From Echinometra lucunter (taxonomy: Eukaryota > Echinodermata > Echinoidea > Camarodonta > Echinometridae), in NCBI GenBank assembly GCA_029962745.1, contig CM057158.1:8259528-8323527 (forward strand): a stretch of DNA of 64,000 nt, in the 5' to 3' direction. Of the stretch, positions 15,814 to 27,270 are shown one piece after another. Position numbers and translations under genes: made by a program. Positions within the stretch are counted from its first letter, which is position 1, and the number at the start of each line of letters is the position of its first letter. The notes below the pieces were generated by a model. It saw only the letters and a list, made by a program, of their open reading frames with translations, searched no databases and was not told the origin of the DNA.

Positions 15814-18800
15814 CATTATTTCTGATTGTAAGCCCTGCATGTGCGACAGCAGTGTCTAGGGGGCAAGCATAATGCAGTGTGTCTCTCTACTTCATTAATC
15901 TCTTCTGGCTGCATTTATTTCCATATAGCCATTGTAAAACATGACTGTCTTAACCTTAAATGTATCATGATGTTTTAAATGATGGAGTGAAATTTTGATA
16001 ACTAGCCATCCTTCTTCCATTAGTTCTGCCGATTTGTGTACTTAATCAATTTGTGCCTCCAAATAAAACTTGTTAAAATTCTGAGAAAGCCCAAATCAGA
16101 GAGAGAATGCAGCGCTCGAGTAACAGGCGAACGGGTCGCCTGAAGCTACGGGCGGATAGACTCTGATGAATCGGTGTCCTCTTCGACCGGCGCCTCGCAT
16201 CGGGGGAAACAAACGATCGTCAAACAACGGTCTTGATTGCTACTATCAACCCATAAATGTCTTACTGACAACACATCGATATTTACAACATAAAAAGACG
16301 GAATGTTTAGGAAGGTGGAAATAACACAGGACAGAGATCGGAAGGGATAAGAAAAACAGAGTGTCGCCTACACGATTTGGCTTCACCCATCACTAACTGA
16401 TTCGGGCGACATTTCGGGCAGGGGTTATAATATGGGACGAGAATAGAATAGAATGAAACCAATATTGCCTAAAAAGGACTTGCTAAGATATTGGGCCAAA
16501 TAATGAGTCAGTGTCGTCACTGATGATGTCATAATGGCAAATTGCACAGCGAGGAAAAACTCCACTTATGACGCTTTGTTCAAGTGATTTTTACACATTC
16601 ATCGTGGACTGAAAACTGACAACCATTTAAACTTCAAATAGATGATCATGAACTAGATGAAGTATCTTTTTTTTTCACTCACCTTCAAACAGCCCCCTGA
16701 ATTTTAAGGAAAATCTTTCTCAGTTCATTTTATTCAAATCTTATAAAATACTAAGTTGATTTCTTTTCAGTTAGTGAGTTTATGCTTGCCATGCTGTGTA
16801 AAAGGTTTGATTTTAGGCTGCAAGTATTCGTCAAGTTTTAACTTAACCTCTATTTTCATTCTATTTTGAAGTTTCAGAATTTCACAATAGGCCTAGCTGA
16901 TTCTAGACATGCTAGAACTATACAAGTTGTTAAAATACAACTATCATTCACCATTTTCACAGAAGATGAATTTCATCTGAACCGTCAGCCGTATGCACAC
17001 TTTAAGAAAAATGTGGCATTTCGAACCTTTTTTGTCCCGTATTTCGAAACTCTAGGAAAGGGCTTCTATAACGGGTTCTTTACAATTTTTCAAGAACCCC
17101 CAAAATGTATCTTATGTTATATATAATGGTTCTAAAGACACCTTTAGAACCATTTAGAGAACCAATAGGCTATCAATGGTTCTTTGTAGAACCTTTAAAG
17201 GTTCCAAATGTTGGACAAGAAAAGATTCTAATTAGCACCATTTTTTTTCTCCTAAGAGTGCATGAACATCATCATATTTTCTGAGCAAATGTCTTGGGAT
17301 GAAATCCTCAATCATTTCTGAACTCAAAGATAAAATATTAGATTTTCAACAAACAAAAATTGTCTTAACGTTATGACAAGTTTTCATATCGCTAGATCAG
17401 CGTGAAGTGCCCTAAATGATAAATGCAAATTTCAAGGTATTATTCACTGCGCTCTGACGTACCGAAACAGGTTCACTAATTAAGAAATGAAAATTGAATT
17501 ACACTCCAGTGATTATAAATCACACTCTAGTCTCTCATCTATGAATTATTCTACATTCAATCGCGTTTGTCATTCAAACTATCTATTAATACGTAATTCA
17601 TAGCGCCACAAGTCTGATTAAATTGACATAGCACTTTAAAATAGCGCCAACATCGGCTCGTATACAAACATAGGTTGCCTCTCTCTTCGATTAATTCTCA
17701 CCTAATTATGGAAATATCCAACTGCTCTGCTGATTTGCCATGATGCTGGATCGGGTAATTGTGTTAGAACTATCAACACACTTTCAAGGGTCGGTCCTCT
17801 CGTTTTCACTTCCAGAAATCATCAGCAAACAAACCGATTTCTTTATGGCAAAGCTTTTTTTCCCCTATCTCCATCTCTCTCTTCCTCTCAAGGATGGCCG
17901 CGTAAAACTCACACTTTTGACAGTGTCTGAGATTTAGCGATACTTTTGATTAGTAGGGGTTTTTCTTTTTTTCTTTTTTTTTTTCGTAATGGCGGATGCG
18001 TATGTGAAATCCTCCCCCCCCCCCCTCCCCCTCCTCCCTTCCCAAAATACTCGCTATTCATGTATTTGATTTGAATTTATTCAGACAAGTATAAAAAAAC
18101 ATGTCTCGGGAAGACAAAAAGGTTTGAATAAACCCATACAGTATTCATTCATCTTTAGGGCTCCTTTTCTCTCTCTTTTTTTTACCTTTCACCTTTTCTC
18201 TTCCTCTATCGATATTTATATCCCTTTCTAACAACATAAATGAGCAAGCTTCTGCCGACATGTTTACTAAACAAAGCTAGACTCTACATGATGAGGAATC
18301 GTTAAACCAAAAATGGTCAAAATACTCGAAGACTTTCAGCACCTGAAGTGCCATGAAATGCTGGCCACCTGTCGTGCATTGTCAAAATTGTCAACAGTAT
18401 GATTAAGATGAATTTTAAAAATCTGTCGAATAACCCAAATATGCTGAAAGAATAAAGTACGATTACAACAGAAAGCTGAAAAAAGAAGCTAAAATAAGTT
18501 TAACACGGATCAATGTTTCTGAAAAGGGAATGAAAACATAAAGAAACGTAATAAAGAGATTTTAAAAAAAAATTAAACTTTCAAAGTGAAATGTAAGGGC
18601 ATTTTAGGAAGGGAAATTAGAACAAAGAAGAAAGAGAAATTTGCGATACCACGAAAGAAAAAAGGTCTTATCGTCACAATGAAAACACCCGTTGTCGTAT
18701 AGTGTTTGACTATCTTTTATGAACTAAAAATGAAGAATGAATAGAAGATAACTATCACAACTCGTTATGTTGATATAAATACTTGGCAGCGTTACAATGA

Positions 18801-19103
18801 ATGAAGATTTTCATACTCCTTTCGACCGGATCGAATGAATGACGATAATAATTACGAGAAGATTCAAGTGCGGTATGATGGAGATAGATGGCGCTGTTTT
18901 GGTTAAAAATCCAGAGCCCTGTAAAAGCTATACTCCCTATCTTTAGACGCTGGTTGAAAGCCCATTGCAAGTGCAGTTTTGAAAGCACAGATCGCATACT
19001 TAAAAAGAGACTGATAATTTTCAGACAGATTGATTAGAAATGGAAAAGGGCAAAAAAAAAAAAAAAAATTATTTCTGGAAGAGGGAAGTACGTAGGGCAC
19101 CGA

Positions 19104-19145
<42 letters not shown>

Positions 19146-19222
19146 AGGGGTGGACGGGGAGAGAGAGGAGGGAGGTAGGCAGGCAGATAAACAATCACAC
19201 ACAAATTTTACACAAAGGGAGT

Positions 19223-19258
<36 letters not shown>

Positions 19259-22117
19259 CTAAAGAGAAAGGACAATGAAATATCATGGCTGAGCTGGACG
19301 AAACGAACTTACTGGAAGGGGGCGCTAGACTACTTCATAGTTGAGCCATTCTCAGTGGAGGTGCCGTGGTCGATCCGACTGGCTCACGACTGGTCCACGA
19401 CTGAGTGAGAGGAGGTGAGTCGTGGGGCAGTCGTAAGCCTTGACACCGCACACCTAGCTATTCCAGACCCATCCGACTACTCTGTCTGCGACTTGCGCAT
19501 GCGCCCTTTACTCTCTTAATAGCACCCCCCCCCCAAAAAAAAAAAAAAAAAAAAAATGGCGCCAAAGGTGAATATTTCTACAAGCTTTTCCTCCATATTT
19601 GTTGTCCATAATTGATAGCACCCCGGATGGCACTGCTGCGATTGCTGGCGCCGGAGGACGAGTCGTCTGCACCACGGCCGCTGTCTGTTGCTGCTCTAGC
19701 TCTAGATCCTGAGGTGAAGCCATTTTGCATGCCTGACGTCATATCAATACTGCTGTCTGATTGGCTGGAAGATGGATTGAGCCTGCGATCTCTTGCGATC
19801 CAGTCGTGAGGATTCGACATGTCAAATCCTTCCGACTGCCCTTCCGACTGGCCTCTAACTGGTCTACGACTCACGACTGACCAGAGCTGTGACGTCACAT
19901 ATCCTCTCACTCCGTCATGGACCAGTCGTGATCCAGTCGGATCGTAAGGTGTGCGCTGGGCTTAAGGCGCTTGACTGGAGACGCGAAAGTCGGGGGTTCG
20001 ATCTCCGGCATGGCACTTATACCTTTGAGCAAGGCATTTTATCTAAATTGCTCTTTTATCGTATATTAAATAAATGGAAATGCTATATTGATACCAACGT
20101 GTGCACGTGTTTAAAAAAAAATTCTCCGTCACACATTAAATGCAATGAGAGTTTTATAATGTATCGGCCTACTCCGAAGCTAAAGTCACACAGTATTTGC
20201 ATAAAATCAAACACATTCCGTATACAAGTGCCAGAGAGCGAGAGCGAGAGCGGGAGCGGGGGGGGGGGGGGGTCATTCCTTTTAATCCTTCTGTAATGCA
20301 AACGGGTATCGAGATAACTTACCTCCATTGGGTAAGCTTTGAAGTTCACGGTGTGTTCTGATCCTCTGTCATCTTTCTGCCCCCAATGAAAGGCACAGGC
20401 AGCTAACTCGAACTTTGAATTCCGAGGCAGTGGTCCTCCGCTCAGAACTATGGGAATCAAAAGATTTGTAGAAAATAATCAACTAAAAACAAATTTGCCA
20501 AAAAAAAACCCAAACCAGCATTAGAAAATTAATGTTAGAAAATTAAGGGGAAATATCACCAGAGGGCTGACGTCTCTCACCATCCAAGTAATTATCATAA
20601 TAAAATGTGCAACTACTTGTTTGAAATATCACAATTATCTATTTCAACAACTTTTATCAATGAATTTCCATGATAATTTTCGCATGTTGAATCATGACCC
20701 CCCCCCCCCCCTTAGCTCTCGGAGAATTGAGCGAGGTGTAGTTGTTCTAGAATGGTATTATTTATATTCACGTTACCTGACTTGGGTACAGGATCTAAGC
20801 TGGTATCTCGTAAACCTGTCATACCGACATCTGAAATAAAATACATCATGCAACAGCATTCAGTTCAAATTCATTTCACTTTGCAATAAAAAGTACACGT
20901 ACAGGTATCGTGGGTATAACAAAAAGCAAAAAGCAAAACAATACATTAATACATTCACAATGTAATAAAAAAATAGTCACATAGAACAGAACATCCACAT
21001 AATTATTCCAAAAGTAGGTTGCAGCAAGAAAGCAAATGGCCTTTTTAGGAGGCCGATTATCATCTAACATTTTCTCATGAAAGGAAAATGATGGACTAAT
21101 CATACCACTGCAGAATAATCAGTTTACTATCAAACATTTGAATAATTTCACCTTCTTTCGATTTGTTCTTTGTTTTATATGTATTGCATTTTATCATGTA
21201 GATTATGTGTGTGTGTTTTTATGTATGTAGGGATTTGATGAAGAACAGTCATTGGCTGAAATAAAATAGAGTGAAACGAAATGAAACATTCCTGCAGGGA
21301 TAAAACCCATTAATGTCGTGTTGTCTGAAGTGTCTTGCATTACAATTTTTACATCATTTCTATTATTAAAGAATACTTGCTGCTCATTTATTACTTATCC
21401 ATAGAAAATAGACATTTTTCCTCATTTTTGGTTCATAACAATTCAACAACGGTTAACGGGGAAAGTCCTTAATTAAAAAACTTTACCATTTTGCCAATTA
21501 GGCAAAATCATAATAGGTTTTTATAAATACATGTAAATTCCTATGTACATTTATTAGCTGTGTATTTGTAATGTCATTAACTTTTGTTGACTTTTATTAT
21601 GCCTGTATTCAAAATAAAGAAAAGAGGAGAAATGGATATGGAAAAATGATACAAAAGAAATGTTTTCACATTCATCTATTTCGTAATGTAGGAAATAAAA
21701 AAAATCATAATCTATTCAGCGGGGAAAAGGTTTAATTCTTTTTCTTTTTGTTTCAATAATACCTCTGTTAATACTCTTCCAGTCAATCATAATAATTCAT
21801 TTTGGTTACCTGGCTTATACTTAAAGATGATTTGTATACCAGTTCCTGTATTGATAAGATCACAATCTCTACACAGGGCGTAGTTGATTTCCAGAGGGGG
21901 TTGGTTGAGCCCCTCTCTGTACACCGCCTCCCGAGAGTTGATGTTGATGGGCGATTGACAGTCACCGTTCGCCTCTTGGAAATGGATCCCCCACTCGGCC
22001 GTACCTGGACAGGGGGTGGAGAGATATACCTTGTGTAAACGACCCCTCTTGAAAAGGGATGAGGACGCAAAAGTGAGTTGGAGGGTGTATGTTTCTTTTG
22101 ACCTATGAACATTCAAG

Positions 22118-22152
<35 letters not shown>

Positions 22153-25100
22153 TGAGTAGGAGTGATGAAAAGAAGAGAGGGAAGGAAAGAGGAGACAGAG
22201 AGGAGGAAAGAGAGAGAGAGAGAAAGAAAGAAAGAATGAGAGATAACAGAAAAACATGCGAAAGGTAGAGAGTATAGAAAGTGAGACAAAGAAGAAAGGG
22301 GAGAGTGAATGGGATAGAGATAGAACATACAAGGGAGGGAGAAAAAGTGTGAGAGAGAACGAGAAATGCATAGAATTGCAATAATGCAACTAAACATGCT
22401 TAAACCCCATATATTTTCCAAGAAGATCCCTTTAAAAAAACAGGACACTCACACTCGCATTTATTTCGTATTCTTTCCATGACACTAATGAATTTCCGAA
22501 GGATGCCCAATGCTTAACAACTAGGAAAAGTAGTATACAGAGCTGAGGTTGCAGTGATTCAGTTCTCCTTTCACTGTCCTAGCTAAGGTGACACCATTTT
22601 GTACTTTTATTACCACTACTACTTTTGCTACTACTACCATTACTACTAATACCACCACCACCACCACCACCACCACCACCACCACCACCACCACCACTAC
22701 TTCTACTACTACTACTACTACTACTACTGATGATGATGATGATGATAATAAAATTATACTAACGAATTATATTAATAATGATAGTCATATACAAACCTTT
22801 ATGGGTGGGCTTACACTCTTATTCATGTTCATAAAAAGTTTGAAGACAATACACACTATCTTTCTTTAAAAAGAAATCAGCAAAGTTTTTTCTGCTGCAT
22901 CATTGGAGACTTTCACTTTTCTTCCACTTCAATTCAAACTTGTTGGTTTTTTTTTTTTTCGTGTTAAGGGAATCTAGAACCCTAAAAGCGGTATAGTGGA
23001 AAGGCGGATACGGCCGCTGTATCTATTTTATGTCATTCATTACATTTTGATCAAGTTCATCCTTTCCAAAAATCACGGATTCGCTACCTTGATTTGTGGA
23101 AAAGTACTGGATAAAGGGTTCAACATCTAACGAACTTGAATATCGGAGGCGGGTGATGGAAAGAGACAAATTTTCGTTGACAAGGTCGGCCATAGTGCAA
23201 TCCCGAAAAACTTTCATCCTTCACTTTCCATTCTCGAGAAATCTCTAGCTTCCATTACCCACCATGTCATGGGGTTGGTTCTATCAACCTTTCTGATATT
23301 CCCTTCAAAACCGCACAAGAAGAAACTACATTGCGATCATTTCCTGTGTGCAATTACGGGTTATTGATTGCCGCAAAATGGAGGCTCGCTTGAACATTTA
23401 GGCGAATAAAAGAGAGTTTTAACCGAGCAACTGCGGTGTCTGCATGCTTTTGAGTTGTGATGGTATAACTTCTGATCCATTACGAAGCATGATCGATGTC
23501 CTGGAGCGTGTCACATCTTATTGATCAAGGATGATGCCCCCGTTCACACTCTAGAAAAATATTTGGTAAAATTTACCCAGTGTTGAGTACAAGTTAATAT
23601 TTGGTAAACTCGATGGCAAAGACAAAATTAACTTAAGGCTGTTCCAATAGCCTTATCCATTAGGTCAAATAAAAACGAAATCTAATTTTCCACCACCTCC
23701 TTCGATTTTTAGAACAGTCATGCAGGTGAAAGTGGCGTTGTGAGCCAAATATATATTTTGGGGGTGGGGCTCCCCCCCTAAAAAAAATGGATGGATCCAG
23801 CTGCTGAAAAGCCAAAAAGAAGTGCCCTCCTCAGGGAAAATGAATAATAGAATATAAAAGGGTCCAATCAGCTAGATATTCAAGAAAGCTTGATGCAATG
23901 ACGGTATTGAAGATATACAAAAAAATATTTGAAAAAAAAACCTCGGTCGTGATTTTTTTTTAAAAAGGCAGCAGCCCCACCCCTCCCCCACTTCACCAAT
24001 TCGCCAGTGTTTATTAGGTAAACTGAATTAAGTAGATTTACCCGATACTGGATTAAATCTTGCCAAGCTATGATGCATATTTTGATATGATTCTACCAAA
24101 CTATTTTGATTGCTAACTTTCCTGACTGGTCAACACGAGAGCGTCTTCAAAATTAGATCGACCGCATTCTAAAATGCTTCGGGGTTGTTTTGCACCTTAC
24201 TACGTAATGGATATCACTACAAAAGCTGTCATGTTTATTTGTAGAACAGCTCTTCAGCCTACAGTGTCTGGACAGAGCTGATGTTTTGTTAATTTCGGCA
24301 CCGCAGAGACTAAAAAGTTTATCCTGTAATAATTTCTTGCTGTCATGCCTTTGATTTGACCCAAGAAGTTACCATGCATACCATGCAAGTTAACATAGTC
24401 ACATAGAAATCAAGATTGATCCAACAAAATATAGAAGTTTATACCATTAGAACGATGGCTTTGTTTTAAGTTGTTACTAAAGCTTCCGAAAGACTAAAGA
24501 AGGATATAAAATACAAATGTGACAGAGGAGCTGTAAAAAAATACTTATTAAACTTTTTTAAATGGCCAGTTTTAGGGCCTATATGCTTCAGGGAACAACT
24601 AAAATTCATTAACTAGAAAGGGACTAAAATGATCATAATAACAATACCTTTTTTGCAGGGTAATTCAAATCAGAAAGGGTCCTCAATGCGCTTTACAATC
24701 AAAGAAGAATGAAACCCTGGAGGAAAATCAATTTTAATGAAAAGAAAGGATTGAGAGAAGCAGTTTTTTAAAGTTCCATCAAAAAACGGTTACGAAATGA
24801 GAAAGTTATGAAAGTTTGAAAAGTCTCAATCTACTTTCCACAATTGGCAATGTTGCTTCGAAATGGCAAGTTTAGAGGACAACCCTCAATACGTTTTGTA
24901 CACAAAATTTCATATTTTTTCCATTATCTCTAAAGATGCTGCTTGTATCTTTGTGAACTCAACATATGTTGTGTCAAATACATTTTCCCATGGTATATCT
25001 TGGGCTAAGAAGGAGACAAGCTGCACCTTCATAATAATTCGTAATGCTTAAGGGAACACAGCAGATAATTTTTTTTTAAACACACACACACACACGCACA

Positions 25101-26677
25101 CCCACACACACACACACACACACACATACACAAAAGATAAACACTGAACTGACGAATGTAACATTTTATCGTTACTTCATCTAAAGATGATGATGCCAAT
25201 AATATAGGCAGTGCTAATACTCACGGAAATTGATAAAAAGGAATTGTTATATTCGTAATAATAACTAAATCAGGTAAACAGAAATTTAGTTTTTGTGGAA
25301 AAAAATCATAGCAATTGTTTTTTTTTTTTCTAATTAAAAGTTCAGACTGTTGTTATTTCGATATGAATTCAAACCTATACACAGAACTGGAATCACATCT
25401 CTGCGGTTTAATCACTGTTATTGATCTCGCATGTGAAATGGGCCCGTCTTCAATCGACCAATAGAGGTCAAGGCCTGAATAAATGCTCTTCATGTACGCC
25501 CCGGTGTGTTGTTGCAAGCCATTAATTAGTCCCAGGGGAAAATCGCACAAAAGGAGGGCACGAATCCTTGTTGAATTAAGCGTGTGTCGTCTCTGTACAC
25601 CATTTTCATTTTATGCGCATAGGAGAAAAGCGACGAAGAGCGACTGCGGGCGTCGTACGCACTTTGGATGATAATGGATGATATTAAGACTGTTAGGCCG
25701 AGCCCAGGCAAGTCTCATTATGTAAACGGGTCTCTGGGAACGATCCCTGACTATCATAATCAATCTGCTCAGCGTTAAGATAACCACATTTCTCTTTTTT
25801 ACTGGCCTGGATGTTTAAATTCCAACATTTCTCGGAATATTCAACAAAAATCAGATTAAATTATCTCACGAATAATCTACATTATTAACACTGACATCTC
25901 TCGACTAAGAAACTTCATTTCTGCATCTAGGGTCTTCAACCATCCTTCTCATTTTTATTTTCTTTGAAGATACGAAAATATCCAGCACCATCTGAGTGAT
26001 CGTCATGTTTTATCATATTCATTTCCCGTAATAATTCAGTTACTGGGGATTGCATATCCTAAGGCACTGATAAGGTGAGATACGTACGGGGTTTTTTTCA
26101 CACCAAGCGAGATATTATCACTGGTCTCTTAAAAATAATACAGAGGAATCGAAATCGCTATCACCATTAAAGACATAATGGATCATAATTTTGTTGAGAA
26201 AATATGCTTTCACGAGGAAACCCCATCAAGGACATGCGTTGTTTTGTTCCAAGGCTGCTTCATTATATTGCTTTGTAATTGCCCTCGGAATTATTATGTT
26301 TCATTTATTCATAAAATGATGAACCTTGTATTCTCTGCGAATGAATATTGTCCGCAGTGACATCTTTCAACGATATGGTGTGTTTGCACTGTCAACGCTT
26401 CTATGGAACTTGCAGTATCTCGATGCGAAAACATTAAACCACCACGGTAAAACAGACTTTGACTTGTAATTACGGACAATATGACTGTAATTATGGACAA
26501 TATGAAATTGCAGGGAGGTTAATATTAAGGAACATTAGTTGTCAGTGTGGAGGTGCTTAGGTTTTTTTTTTTTTTTTTGCATTTCCACGATTAAAAAGTA
26601 GCAGAGGTATAGGAAACCAGGAAGGACGCTTAGCAACGAAAAGCAAATAGTGGCTTCACTAATGGCATAGCGTGCTT

Positions 26678-26725
<48 letters not shown>

Positions 26726-26883
26726 ATGGGTGGAAAAAAGGAAGAGAGAAGGTGAGGGAGGAACAAGAACAAGAAAGAGACAAGCCCGGGTGGAGATTTG
26801 AAGAGTAGATTGAGGGGTGGTGCAGAGATGGTAATAGAGGAAATAAAACGAGACTTGAATAGAAATCAGAATGAGTTCGAGAG

Positions 26884-26943
<60 letters not shown>

Positions 26944-27221
26944 GAGGAGAGGGAGAAAAAAGAGATGGAGAGGAGAGAGAGAGAAGGTGCGACGAAGAAG
27001 ACGGATCCCAGTGGAAAATATGGGGGAGACTGAGAGGGAGAAAGAGAGATGGGGGAGGGCAATCTTTCGGGGAGGGTGACTTTGAAGGGGGGGGGGGGAG
27101 TCAAGAGAGGGAGATAAAGGGAGCTGAGAATGAAAGCATGAAAGAGCGTGAGAGATGGGGAAGACGGGGAAGCGGGAGATTGAGGTTAAGGACAGATAGA
27201 GAATTAAACAAGGATAGAAAA

Positions 27222-27270
<49 letters not shown>

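Larger units (their letters stand above)
12498..20322 (-). other. CA8 intron 3
   Basis: About 7.8 kb, the most transposon-rich CA8 intron: ATG/AAT trinucleotide tracts (15379-15490, 15750-15830), a LINE C-terminal fragment (15506-15589), a 263-bp inverted-repeat element (16998-17260), GA tracts (19108-19255), an element rich in CGACTGG motifs (19371-19944) and a SINE head (19955-20070). No host gene seen. Confidence 0.8.

Noticed and set aside
22103..22448. Ser/Leu-rich minus-strand frames upstream of CA8 exon 2
   Set aside because: Read-through of GA microsatellite; only the part downstream of the acceptor at 22005 is real coding sequence.
26535..27104. 189-codon Ser/Leu/Pro-rich minus frame and Arg/Glu plus frame
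   Set aside because: Artefact of long GA tracts.
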